Source of the DNA: CAVZQN01 sp963837395
Lineage (GTDB): Bacteria; Acidobacteriota; HRBIN11; JAKEFK01
DNA length: 64,000 bases
NCBI GenBank assembly: GCA_963837395.1
Contig: CAWINI010000004.1
Span: 2,542,001 to 2,606,000, forward strand
Reading direction: 5' to 3'
Shown here: positions 1 to 8,708 of the stretch, piece after piece
How the letters are laid out: the number at the start of each line of letters is the position of its first letter
Numbering within the stretch: the stretch's first letter is position 1
Program-made: the position numbers and the translations under genes
The notes under the pieces: model-generated
Seen by the model: the letters and a program-made list of their open reading frames with translations, nothing else
Told to the model about the DNA's origin: nothing
The model's database searches: none

Positions 1-2
1 AT

Positions 3-2477
3 TCAATAGGGCGGGGAGGAATGGGCGCGGTCTATCGTGCGCGCCATATTTATTTAGATAAACACCGAGCAATCAAAGTAGTTCATCGCAGCCTTACCGA
101 AAGCGAAGATTTTGTGAATCGTTTCATCCGCGAAGCAAAAGTCCTCAGTGAACTAAATCATCCTAACGTCGTTCAGCTTTACGATTTCGGAATGCTTGAT
201 GACAACACATTTTTTATGGTGATGGAATTAATTCAGGGTGAAACTGTAATCGAAAGGATTCAAAGAGAAGGACGATTATCCTCTGAAGAATCCGTCCGAA
301 TCGTGCGTGAAGCCGCATTAGGTTTGAGCAGTGCTCACAAAAAGGGGATTATTCACCGCGATATTTCGCCGGACAATTTGATTCTTGTTCGCAACGAATC
401 CGGAAACGAAATCACAAAGGTAGTTGATTTCGGAATCGCCAAGCCGTTGCATGAAGATACCGGCCGCTTCACGATGACCAATTTTTTTATCGGCAAACCG
501 GAATATTCGAGTCCCGAACAATGTGGAACGTTAAAAGACAATGAAAGTCTTGATCAACGCTCCGATATTTATTCGCTTGGTGTAACTTTGTTTCAGATGC
601 TAACGGGAAGATTGCCATTTCTTGCATCCACCCCGCAAGGATATTTGCTGAAGCACGCTAACGAAAATCCAAAATCTCCATCGACATACTTGCCGCATGG
701 TGAAATTCCAAAAGCGTTGGATTCGCTTGTAATGAAAATGCTTACCAAGCGGCGCGAAGAGCGGCATCGTAATCTGGAAAAAGTAATCGAAGAGCTTGAC
801 GACATTTCATTTACAGAAAGTCCAACTTTGGCGTCATTAGTAAAGCAAGCACAAATGGCGAAGGACGAACCGGAGAGTGATCAAACTTTGAGAGCAGATC
901 GCGAATCATTCTTCTCTCCTCCTGAACTTTCAGCGAAAGTGGCTGAAGGACGTGATGCTCCAACTGAACCTTATGAAAAGCAAACTGTTGTTAGAAAGGA
1001 ATACACTTCAACCACACCGATCCGCGCAGCTTCGCGGAAAAAATCCAATCAAACCGCATTAATTGCGCTTCTTATCGTCCTGTTCGTTGCAATGTTCGGA
1101 GCGGGCGGATTCTTTCTATATCGTGTTTTCAACGAAAAAAAGATTGATTTTGCAAACACCGAACTTATAAGTTCGGCAGAGCAAGCGCTGCAATCCGGTG
1201 ATGACAAAAAAGCTGAAGAATTATTGAAGCAAGCTGAAGCGCAAAAAATTCCAGGTCAGGAGGAACGTCTTAATCGATTACGAGATGGAATTGCGGCGAT
1301 ACGGAAACAACGAATTTTGGCCGCGGCATCAGAGCATTTACAGAAGAGCAAAGAATTGATAGCTGCTGGCAAATTAGATGAAGCATCCGCTGAGCTGGCA
1401 GCTTTGCAACGGTTATCTCTTCCCGAATTTCAAAAAGAAATTGAATCCGCAACCGCGGTAATTGAAGAACGAAAAAAGAAAACCGCAACACTAAAAGAAG
1501 CCAATCAGTTGTTAAGTGAAATTGATTCGGCATTAAGCTCCGGCAATTTTGAATTAGCTGATCGAAAACTTCGTTCGTTTAAAAGCAAAAAATTTCAGGG
1601 ATTCGAAAATGATATCGCATTGTTAGAAACGAAAGTTGCCGATGCTAGAAAGGAGTTCAATTTACAAAAGGGGACACAGCTTCTGGATGATGCTGAAAAA
1701 TTATTAACAGAACAAAAAACAGACTCGGCAACTCAACGTGTTAAACAGGCTGAATCTTTACATATTCCGGATTTGGATCCGCGCATCGGTTCGATCAAAG
1801 CACGTATTTCAGCGCAGCAAAATCAAAACACGGCTTTGCAAAATCAAAACAACGAAAATTCGACAAAGGCAAAAAGTTTGATCAAGAGTGCGAGATTGTT
1901 AATTCAGATGGGGCAAATCAGTCAGGCACAACAATGGCTATCACAGGCGCGAGCACTGGGAGTAACTGAACTCCAGCGAGAAATTGATTCGCTGGCACTG
2001 CAAGCAAAAAATGCAAATGTGCGTCCTGCCGGAGTTAAAGGGTTTGCACTTGCAGAGAATGCAATACAACGAGGTGATTGGATTGAAGCTCAGAAAATTT
2101 TAAAAGCGAATCAAGCAAATCAGCCGGCAGGTTTTGAAACACGTATTGCAGAACTCAACGAAAAAATAAAGGCATTGCAGCCTTATGTTGGATTTGGTAT
2201 ACGCAACCGAAAGTGGTCTGATGCAGATAAGAAGGAGCATGGTGTTGATTTTGGCGCAATTGTAGGCAAGGTGGATCCGGGTTCACCGGCGGATCGATCC
2301 GGATTAAAAGTTGAGGATATCATTATTGAATACAATGGGACGTTGCTGGTGGATGATTCCCAATTGCCGTGGCTTGGTGCATATTCGAAACCAGGGAGTG
2401 TAGTGGAGCTAAAAGTTATACGCAACGGAGAACGATTGAATATCCGAGTTCCGGTGGAATCAAGCTCGAACCGCTGA
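3..2477 (+). CDS. Membrane Ser/Thr protein kinase with C-terminal PDZ domain (5' end missing)
   Basis: Eukaryotic-type protein kinase fused through one membrane span to an extracytoplasmic region ending in a PDZ domain. The reading frame is open to the left edge: bases 3-20 encode SIGRGG directly before MGAVY, completing a glycine-rich loop, so the ATG at 21 is internal and the true start lies upstream. Counting from that Met, the kinase domain covers about residues 1-265, with the ATP lysine in AIKVV, catalytic loop HRDISPDN and DFGIAKP. The usual HRDxK lysine is Ser, a substitution I recall from some bacterial kinase subfamilies. A hydrophobic span lies near 345-367, then helical repeats rich in Lys/Glu/Ala, then PDZ near 720-812 (GFGIRNR, GSPADRSGL). 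It converges on lpxD with an 11-base gap. Substrate unknown; the PDZ probably binds peptides or proteins outside the cytoplasm. Confidence 0.9.
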   Translation, partial: SIGRGGMGAVYRARHIYLDKHRAIKVVHRSLTESEDFVNRFIREAKVLSELNHPNVVQLYDFGMLDDNTFFMVMELIQGETVIERIQREGRLSSEESVRIVREAALGLSSAHKKGIIHRDISPDNLILVRNESGNEITKVVDFGIAKPLHEDTGRFTMTNFFIGKPEYSSPEQCGTLKDNESLDQRSDIYSLGVTLFQMLTGRLPFLASTPQGYLLKHANENPKSPSTYLPHGEIPKALDSLVMKMLTKRREERHRNLEKVIEELDDISFTESPTLASLVKQAQMAKDEPESDQTLRADRESFFSPPELSAKVAEGRDAPTEPYEKQTVVRKEYTSTTPIRAASRKKSNQTALIALLIVLFVAMFGAGGFFLYRVFNEKKIDFANTELISSAEQALQSGDDKKAEELLKQAEAQKIPGQEERLNRLRDGIAAIRKQRILAAASEHLQKSKELIAAGKLDEASAELAALQRLSLPEFQKEIESATAVIEERKKKTATLKEANQLLSEIDSALSSGNFELADRKLRSFKSKKFQGFENDIALLETKVADARKEFNLQKGTQLLDDAEKLLTEQKTDSATQRVKQAESLHIPDLDPRIGSIKARISAQQNQNTALQNQNNENSTKAKSLIKSARLLIQMGQISQAQQWLSQARALGVTELQREIDSLALQAKNANVRPAGVKGFALAENAIQRGDWIEAQKILKANQANQPAGFETRIAELNEKIKALQPYVGFGIRNRKWSDADKKEHGVDFGAIVGKVDPGSPADRSGLKVEDIIIEYNGTLLVDDSQLPWLGAYSKPGSVVELKVIRNGERLNIRVPVESSSNR

Positions 2478-2488
2478 GGCACAAAGAT

Positions 2489-3520
2489 TTATTTTTCGTT
2501 AAGTTTCTTTTCGAGTTCTGCGATCTTTGTGGTGAGAGTTTGAAGATCCCGTAAGATATCAGGAAGGCGGACAAACACTGCACTGGATTTAAGCCATGCA
2601 CGATTATCAATCGCAGGGTAGCCGGAAATTAAACTGTCTTCCTTCACCGAATTTGGAATTCCGGTCTGAGCAGTGGCAACGGTGTTATCTCCTATTTCAA
2701 GATGTCCCGCAACTCCAACCTGTCCAGACAGAATTACATTTTTCCCGATCGTAGTTGTACCTGCCAATCCGACCTGTGCACACAAAATGGAATTCTCACC
2801 GATGTCTGATGCATGGCCGATCTGCACCAGGTTATCGATCTTCGCTCCTTTGCGAAGGCGGGTTTCACCAATCGCAGGACGATCGATGCAAGTGTTCGCT
2901 CCGATTTCTACATCATCTTCCACAACAATGCGCCCGGTTTGGATGATTTTGTAATGCTGTCCATCTTCCTGTTTTGCAAATCCAAAACCTTCCGTTCCAA
3001 TGACTGCACCGTTTTTAATGAATACACGATTTCCAATTTCAACATCTTCACGGACTGAAACATGAGAATGGATCACGCATTGACATCCGATTTTTGTGCC
3101 GCGTGAAATCGTTGCATGTGAAAATATGTAACACTCATCACCGATTTCTACATTTTCATCGATAGTAACGTATGCGCCAATGAACACATCTTTTCCAATC
3201 TTCGCTGTTGATGCAATCCGTGCATCTTTTGAAATTGAAGGATCCGGCCGATAAGGACGATAAAAGAGTTCCAGAGCTCTGGCATAAGTAAGGTAAGGAT
3301 TTGGATGCCGTAGTACGTTTCTGCCGTTCACTTCAGTTTTAAAATCAGCTATCACTGCGCCGGCTTTACTTTCTTTAAGTCTCGAAACGTATTTACGGTT
3401 TGCAATGAAGGTAATCATTCGGGGAGTTGCAGTCTCGATTCGATCAACGCCTAAAATTTCAAAATTAGGATCGCCTTCGAGCTTGCATTGTAAAAGTTCG
3501 GCAAGTTCATTCAATCGCAT
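2489..3520 (-). CDS. lpxD: UDP-3-O-acylglucosamine N-acyltransferase LpxD
   Basis: Third step of lipid A synthesis: transfers a hydroxyacyl chain from acyl-ACP to the amino group of UDP-3-O-acyl-glucosamine. The 343-residue length is normal. The N-terminal uridine-binding domain (about 1-100) is followed by many hexapeptide repeats that form the left-handed beta helix. The catalytic His is the one in LVQIGHASDIG, matching the conserved NLxQIxH motif. A short coiled tail (KIAELEKKLNEK) closes the protein, as in trimeric LpxD. It is the last gene of the long minus-strand run, 35 bases after ptsI. No clear Shine-Dalgarno precedes its ATG, though an AT-rich TATAAT-like hexamer lies in the spacer. 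The deacetylase acting just before it (lpxC) is at 30366. Confidence 0.96.
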   Translation of the reverse strand: MRLNELAELLQCKLEGDPNFEILGVDRIETATPRMITFIANRKYVSRLKESKAGAVIADFKTEVNGRNVLRHPNPYLTYARALELFYRPYRPDPSISKDARIASTAKIGKDVFIGAYVTIDENVEIGDECYIFSHATISRGTKIGCQCVIHSHVSVREDVEIGNRVFIKNGAVIGTEGFGFAKQEDGQHYKIIQTGRIVVEDDVEIGANTCIDRPAIGETRLRKGAKIDNLVQIGHASDIGENSILCAQVGLAGTTTIGKNVILSGQVGVAGHLEIGDNTVATAQTGIPNSVKEDSLISGYPAIDNRAWLKSSAVFVRLPDILRDLQTLTTKIAELEKKLNEK

Positions 3521-3555
3521 AAGACAATCGACTTATTATAACTGGTGCAGTCCAA

Positions 3556-5348
3556 TTAGTTATTATCTTGAATCGAAGCTGGGCCACGAGACGCAAAAAA
3601 GCCACTTGGGAAAAACTGGTTCGTTTTTTCAAGCAAGAATTCGTTGATTTCCTGTGCGGTTGATAACGTCAAACAATGTTCAAACAATTCTCTTGCATCG
3701 GAATATCGGACCGATCTTACAATCTGTTTAATCAGCGGAATTGCCACCGGGTTCATTGAAACTTCATCAAGTCCCAGGCCCAACAACACAAGTGCATATT
3801 GCGGATCTGAAGCCATTTCGCCGCATAGTCCCACTTTAACTCCGGCTTCATGAGCTTTATCCACAATAAATTTCATCAAACGGATTACCGTTGGATGCAT
3901 CGCATCGTATAAATAAGAAAGATGATCATTATTGCGATCGACCGCTAACAAATATTGAATTAAATCGTTTGTGCCGATGCTAAAAAAATCTACTTCTTGT
4001 GCCAACAGATCTGCGGTCAATCCCGCAGATGGGACTTCAACCATTATTCCTACAGAAATATTTTCATTGAAATCCAGTTTGTTAAGCCGAAGTTCTTCCT
4101 TTGCTTCTTCCAGAGTTGCTTTCGCTTCTCTTAATTCACTCAATCCTGAAATCATCGGAAACATTATCTTCAACCGGCCGTAAACGCTGGCCCTGAGCAA
4201 CGCCCGAAGCTGAATCTTAAACAATTCTTTTTTCTGAAGACAAAAACGAATTCCGCGAATACCTAATGCCGGATTGGGCTCCCGATTTGCGCCATTCCCA
4301 TTGCCGGTGTAAATTTTTCTGCACCAAGATCTGCAGTTCGAACGATTGCGGAATGCGGATAGACTCGCTCCGCCAGATTTTTGTAAACCTGAAAATGTTC
4401 ATCTTCGGTCGGCAACTTATCAGGATTTGATAGAAACAAAAATTCAGAACGATAAATTCCCACACCCTGTGCACCTGATTTTATTGCAGTCTCAATTTCA
4501 TCCGGCAATTCGATGTTTGCTTGAACTATTATTTTCCGTCCGTCTTTTGTAATCGCCGGACGATCCTTCATCGAAATCAGGATGTTGGAATGTTCTTCGT
4601 AATACCGTTTTTTGTTTTGATATTCACGGAGTTGAGTCGGTGTTGGATCCAGAATCACGACCCCTTCGTAACCATCAACGATTACCATTTGTCCGGAACG
4701 CGCAACTGAAATCACGGAGTTCATTCCGGTAACAGCAGGGATTTCCAGAGATCTCGCAATAATTGCGGTATGACCTGTCTTGCCTCCAACTTCAGTTACA
4801 AATGCAACCACTGGCGCATTTTGAAGTTCTACAATGTCGGAGGGACTCAGTTGATATGAAAAAACGATTACTTCTTCATCAACTTCAGCGATTTTATGTA
4901 CATCGATTTGAGTTAAATTTGCTTGAATACGATTGGCAACATCTTCAACGTCATCACCACGCTCTTGCCAATATTTATCTTTCATGTTGTTAAATTCTTT
5001 GGCCCATTGTGATGCTGTTTCATTCAGAGCCCATTCCGCATTTACACGCTCTTTTCGGATAATGTCTTCCGTCTTGGCAACCAACAGCTGATCATCAAGC
5101 ATCATGATCTGGGCATCCATCAAATAACTATGGCCTTCTCCCAGTCTCGCGCTTAATTGCTCCTTTAACCCGGCCAGCTGCATCTTTGTTTTTTCTAACG
5201 CTTTGTGGAATCGCTGGAGCTCTTCTTCAATCTGGCTTTCTTCCAACTCCAGGCGGAATACAGGCATGTGTTGTTTTTCAAGCAAAAGGAGTTTGCCATA
5301 ACCAATTCCTGGCGATAATGGCGTTCCTTTGTTGAGATTCTTTTTCAT
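3556..5348 (-). CDS. ptsI: PTS enzyme I (PtsI), split by an apparent 1-base deletion
   Basis: Phosphoenolpyruvate-protein phosphotransferase, which autophosphorylates from PEP and passes phosphate to HPr. Read straight, the frame stops at 4263 after 361 residues, and a second frame covers 3556-4224. The two halves together give about 597 residues, the normal family length. The N-terminal half has the phospho-His region GGKTGHTAIIARS; the C-terminal half has the PEP-binding region (MVEVPSAG, IGTNDLIQY, LCGEMASD). The break is at plus-strand 4286-4288, a run of three T. One extra base there restores MAQN-REPNPALGIRGIRFCL without a gap. It begins directly after the ptsH stop (TAA then ATG). I treat it as one intact gene with a likely sequencing indel; a real frameshift would destroy the protein. 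Confidence 0.9.
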
Positions 5349-5618
5349 TTACTCGCCTTCATCAAATTTGCGTTCGACTAAATCGCAAATCGCTGTCATC
5401 GCTTCCTGCTCATCTCCGCCTTCAGTGGTGATCGTGATTGTGCTTCCCATGTGAGCCGCTAAGACCAGAACTCCTAGAATGCTTTTTCCATCACTAAGTT
5501 GTCCGTCTCTTGAAAGATTGATCTTCGATTCGAATTTCGTAGCCAGTTGCACCAGTTTAGAGGCAGCGCGGGCGTGCAACCCTTTCTTATTTGAAATTAA
5601 GACTTCCCGCTGAAGCAT
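5349..5618 (-). CDS. ptsH: Phosphocarrier protein HPr
   Basis: Small PTS phosphocarrier of 89 residues. The EI-dependent phosphorylation site is the His in GLHARAAS. The HPr-kinase site is the Ser in DGKSILGVL, with the flanking residues expected for HprK recognition, and hprK lies upstream in the same run. Its stop codon is immediately followed by the ptsI ATG, so the two are translationally coupled. A 78-base spacer separates it from the EIIA gene and contains two operator-like palindromes. With no EIIB or EIIC genes nearby, HPr probably serves in regulation rather than sugar uptake. Confidence 0.97.
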   Translation of the reverse strand: MLQREVLISNKKGLHARAASKLVQLATKFESKINLSRDGQLSDGKSILGVLVLAAHMGSTITITTEGGDEQEAMTAICDLVERKFDEGE

Positions 5619-5656
5619 AACCTAATTAATTTCAGTCCTGATCTTGTTCGAATCAT

Positions 5657-5692
5657 GTTTCACATTGTAAAACAAAATTTCACATTATGAAA
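5657..5692. promoter_or_regulatory. Two operator-like palindromes upstream of ptsH
   Basis: In the spacer before ptsH, GTTTCACATTGTAAAAC (5657-5673) and TTTCACATTATGAAA (5678-5692) are two near-identical imperfect palindromes. The second is a perfect TTTCA-N5-TGAAA inverted repeat. Their centres are 20 bp apart, about two helical turns, as expected for side-by-side binding of a dimeric regulator. The binding protein is unknown; an IclR-type site is only a guess. The sites could alternatively belong to the general spacer-repeat phenomenon seen elsewhere in the window. Confidence 0.4.
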
Positions 5693-5696
5693 CGCA

Positions 5697-6101
5697 TTAT
5701 TGTTTTAAGGATAGAATTTCGCTGGCCAGGTAGATGCTCTTTTTTCCTTGTTCATGAATCATCTGTGCCAGCTCTTTCAAGCTGTATCGATCCCCCACAT
5801 TTACAATCTTAATCAGCATCGGCAAATTAACGCCGGTAATAATTTCAACCTTGTCCGATAAAAACGACAAACTAATGTTTGAAGGTGTTCCACCGAACAT
5901 ATCGGTTAAGATCAGCACACCATTGCCTTGATCTACTTTGGAAATCGCAGACGAAATTGTCTTTTGAATGTCAGACATGTCATCGTTCCAATCAACCGTA
6001 ATTGGGACAATATTTTCCACATTTTTCCCGACAATAATTCTCGTTGTTTCCACCAACTCTTGCGCTAATTTTCCATGTGTAACGATGAGAATCCCTACCA
6101 T
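5697..6101 (-). CDS. PTS EIIA component, mannose family
   Basis: Cytoplasmic EIIA domain of the mannose/fructose superfamily, 134 residues. The phosphorylated His is in ILIVTHGKLA, and the conserved LTDMFGGTPSN motif follows near residue 75. I chose the ATG at 6101 because GGAGAAGG lies five bases upstream. A longer reading from TTG at 6116 would put that Shine-Dalgarno inside the coding sequence. It follows rapZ after a 100-base spacer holding an inverted repeat. No EIIB, EIIC or EIID is encoded nearby, so this is most likely a regulatory phosphate acceptor, as in other bacteria with the rapZ-EIIA-ptsH-ptsI order. Confidence 0.92.
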   Translation of the reverse strand: MVGILIVTHGKLAQELVETTRIIVGKNVENIVPITVDWNDDMSDIQKTISSAISKVDQGNGVLILTDMFGGTPSNISLSFLSDKVEIITGVNLPMLIKIVNVGDRYSLKELAQMIHEQGKKSIYLASEILSLKQ

Positions 6102-6119
6102 ATTTCCCTTCTCCAAATA

Positions 6120-6202
6120 ACTATTTAAATCCTAAATCCGAATATCGAAATCCGAAATCGTTTAGGATTTTGAATTTAGAATTTCGGATTTCACAATATT
6201 TA
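6120..6202. repeat. Imperfect inverted repeat made of AATCCGAAAT-type words
   Basis: The spacer between rapZ and the EIIA gene has left arm words AAATCCTAAATCCGAA and ATCGAAATCCGAAAT, and right arm words TAGGATTTTGAATTTAG and AATTTCGGATTTCAC. The arms are roughly reverse-complementary, and each is internally built of degenerate tandem copies of the same ten-base word. It can fold into a long AT-rich hairpin in the transcript. Function unknown. Confidence 0.6.
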
Positions 6203-6204
6203 TT

Positions 6205-7083
6205 TTACTCTTTATTAATATCTCTATGCTTACAGCGGACTTCGTTCCCGAGTGATTTCAAAAATTCTTCAAGATAGTTTGCAATCGCTACGGATCGATG
6301 TTTGCCGCCCGTACAGCCGATCGAAACTGTTAAGTATGTTTTTCCTTCCCTTGTATATTTAGGCAGAAGAAAAGTAAATATCTCCTCCAACTTTTGCAAA
6401 AATTCACGAGAGTCCGGTGATTCCAGAACAAACTTTTTGACACCGATATCCATCCCATTTTGATTCTTAAATTCAGGAACAAAGTACGGATTTGGCAAAA
6501 AACGAACATCAAAAATAATATCGCTGCTGAAAGGAATACCGTGTTTGTATCCAAAACTAATAATTGAAATTACCAGCGGTTTAGCATTATTTGATGCGGC
6601 ATAGATCTTGTTAATATGTTCGCGCAGCTCATGAATATTAATCGTAGAAGTATCGATGATGATGTCAGCAAATTCACGAATAGGACCTAACCGTTCACGT
6701 TCTTCCGTAATGCCTTGTAGAACTGGTCGATCAAAAGCGAGTGGATGAGGGCGTCGAGTTTCACTGAAGCGGCGTTGCAGAACATCATCGGAAGCTTCCA
6801 GGAATAGAATCGAGAAATTGTAGCCTTCCGCTTTCATCTTTTCGTATTCAGCGAGGAAGTCATGAAGGAAGTTCCCTTCACGAATATCAATAATCAGAGC
6901 AACATTGCGGATTTCTTCTCCTTTGCGTGTACAAAGTTCGACAAATGTTGGAATTAATTTTGGGGGCAAATTGTCTACGCAGAAAAATCCGAGATCTTCG
7001 AAGCATTTCATTGCTCCGCTTTTTCCCGAACCTGAAAGGCCGGTGATTATGATGAATTGGGTAGGGGCTTGTACTACGCTCAT
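6205..7083 (-). CDS. rapZ: RapZ/YvcJ-type nucleotide-binding RNase adapter
   Basis: P-loop protein of 292 residues. The N-terminal Walker A is GLSGSGKS (about residues 15-22). The C-terminal domain carries the family signature IGCTGGKHRSVA. In enterobacteria RapZ binds small RNAs that control GlmS and presents them to RNase E; elsewhere (YvcJ) it binds nucleotides and influences competence or the envelope. Here it sits between hprK and the PTS EIIA gene, a common arrangement outside enterics. Its exact role in this organism cannot be read from sequence, but glmM elsewhere in the window keeps an amino-sugar link plausible. Confidence 0.94.
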   Translation of the reverse strand: MSVVQAPTQFIIITGLSGSGKSGAMKCFEDLGFFCVDNLPPKLIPTFVELCTRKGEEIRNVALIIDIREGNFLHDFLAEYEKMKAEGYNFSILFLEASDDVLQRRFSETRRPHPLAFDRPVLQGITEERERLGPIREFADIIIDTSTINIHELREHINKIYAASNNAKPLVISIISFGYKHGIPFSSDIIFDVRFLPNPYFVPEFKNQNGMDIGVKKFVLESPDSREFLQKLEEIFTFLLPKYTREGKTYLTVSIGCTGGKHRSVAIANYLEEFLKSLGNEVRCKHRDINKE

Positions 7084-7113
7084 CCTCTAATAATAAACGA
7101 TCCTACAGGTTGA

Positions 7114-7216
7114 CGCTTTTTTCACCACTAAGGCACAATGGCACGAGGAATCACTATATAAGAATTCTAAAAGTCGTGAAACCTGGTGTCCTGGTGCCCT
7201 CGTGGTGAAAAAGACG
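7114..7216. repeat. Long inverted repeat between hprK and rapZ
   Basis: The arms read TTTTTTCACCACTAAGGCAC on one side and GCCCTCGTGGTGAAAAAGAC on the other, with further partial pairing inward (AATGGCACGAGG against CCTGGTGTCCTGG). The right arm ends one base before the hprK stop. It could act as an attenuating or processing hairpin inside the operon. It shares its architecture, but not its sequence, with the other spacer repeats. Confidence 0.6.
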
Positions 7217-7217
7217 T

Positions 7218-8180
7218 TTACTTGACGGTGGGGTCGGCGGCAATTTCATCGATTTTATCGGCCAGTTGTTTGCTGGCGTTATAGCCTTGCGTACGAAGGA
7301 GATAGTTGCGAGAGGCAACCTCAATTAAGATGGCAATATTTCTGCCGGGAGCTACCGGCATCCGAACTAATGGTAGTTCCACCCCCAGAACTTCATATGT
7401 GCTTTCCTCCAGCCCGAGCCGGTCATATTCAACATCCGGTTTCCAGCGTTCCAGCGAAACCACCAGCTGAATTTTTTGTGCAAGGCTAATCGCTGAAATC
7501 CCGAAGAGGTCTTTAATGTTGATAACACCCAATCCGCGTAATTCCATATGATAGCGGATTAGATCTGGCGCACGTCCAATTAAGACTTTATCGGTTGTCT
7601 TTTTGATTATGACAATATCATCGGAAACCAATCGATGACCTCGCACAATAAGATCGAGCGCGCATTCACTCTTACCAATTCCACTTTCGCCGATCAACAA
7701 AACGCCGAGGCCGAATACATCCAATAGATCTGCGTGTAAGTAAGTTTTTGGTGCGAGTAAATCTGAAAGGAATGATGTAATTTTTTCGATGCAATCGGAA
7801 GTCACATGCGCTGTGACCATCAGGGGAATGCGATGAGCTTCCGCTTCACGGATCATTTCTGATAAAGGCTGTTGTCCACGCGTAACGATGGAACATGCGA
7901 TGTCGATTGAGTAAAGTTGCTTCAATACTTCTTCACGTCTGCTTTGATCCAATTGCTTAAGATACGCTAATTCGCTTTCACCGAAAATTTGAACACGACC
8001 GGGACGTACGTATTGTGTGAATCCAGTAAGCGCAAGACCAGGCTTTTGAATTTTCGGGAAGTGAATTCGATTGGCGAGCCCTTCTTTGCCTGCGATAACT
8101 TGCAGATTCAATCCCGCCGCTTTTTCAGTTAGCAATTCAGAGACATGAACATAAGGGCGCTCAATGTTTTGAACCTGCAT
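7218..8180 (-). CDS. hprK: HPr kinase/phosphorylase
   Basis: Bifunctional enzyme that phosphorylates or dephosphorylates HPr on its regulatory serine. Length 320 residues, as in the family. The N-terminal HPrK_N domain is followed by the catalytic P-loop GESGIGKS, preceded by the conserved His in YLHADLLDVFG. The HPrK signature RGLGVINIKDLFG is present. The start lies two bases after the ptsN stop, indicating coupling. Because the HPr gene in the same run keeps its target serine, this is a working regulatory pair. In diderms of this type it senses energy state rather than directing CcpA repression; that last point is inference. Confidence 0.97.
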   Translation of the reverse strand: MQVQNIERPYVHVSELLTEKAAGLNLQVIAGKEGLANRIHFPKIQKPGLALTGFTQYVRPGRVQIFGESELAYLKQLDQSRREEVLKQLYSIDIACSIVTRGQQPLSEMIREAEAHRIPLMVTAHVTSDCIEKITSFLSDLLAPKTYLHADLLDVFGLGVLLIGESGIGKSECALDLIVRGHRLVSDDIVIIKKTTDKVLIGRAPDLIRYHMELRGLGVINIKDLFGISAISLAQKIQLVVSLERWKPDVEYDRLGLEESTYEVLGVELPLVRMPVAPGRNIAILIEVASRNYLLRTQGYNASKQLADKIDEIAADPTVK

Positions 8181-8182
8181 GT

Positions 8183-8656
8183 TTAGGGGGCGACTGTTGC
8201 GCCCGCTTCCTCCTGTTTAATCAACTGAATCAATTCTGATTTCCCCGGCCTTTGAAGTAGTTTCGTCAGGAAAGTTGGTGATTTCAATAAACGTGATAAT
8301 GCAGCCAATGTTCGAAGATGGAGCACGGATGCGTTGGAAGGCGAAATCACCACAAAAAAGAAATAAGTAGGCTGGCCATCAATGGCGCGAAACTCAACTC
8401 CGGTTTCGGAATAGCCGATCGATAAAATTACATCATTTAAATTATCGATTTTGCAATGTGGAATCGCCACTGCATTTCCGATGCCGGTACTTTCTTGATT
8501 TTCTCGTTCGAGCAATTTCTGAAACAATAGTTGATCGTTTGTGTACCTGCCAGACTTGCAAATAGCTTCGGAAAATTCTTTCAACACGGAAGATACATCG
8601 GTGCCCGTAAGCGAAGGCAAAATCAAATTTTCGTTTACCAGGTCCGATAACTTCAT
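8183..8656 (-). CDS. ptsN: PTS EIIA-Ntr (PtsN)
   Basis: EIIA of the nitrogen-related PTS, 157 residues from the chosen ATG at 8656. The longer reading from GTG at 8668 has no Shine-Dalgarno, while GTGGA precedes the ATG. The phospho-acceptor His is in GNAVAIPHCKID. The order rpoN-hpf-ptsN is classic. Known roles of PtsN are regulatory: potassium uptake, stress, nitrogen. It lies between hpf and hprK with only two bases to hprK. Confidence 0.94.
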   Translation of the reverse strand: MKLSDLVNENLILPSLTGTDVSSVLKEFSEAICKSGRYTNDQLLFQKLLERENQESTGIGNAVAIPHCKIDNLNDVILSIGYSETGVEFRAIDGQPTYFFFVVISPSNASVLHLRTLAALSRLLKSPTFLTKLLQRPGKSELIQLIKQEEAGATVAP

Positions 8657-8708
8657 ATTAATTTCCACTTTGAGGCCCGCATCGCTCCCTGCCTCCGCAG
8701 CGCCGCCT

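Noticed and set aside
2673..3058. Several plus-strand frames inside lpxD
   Set aside because: The hexapeptide repeats of lpxD give periodic open frames on the other strand; no coding signature of their own.
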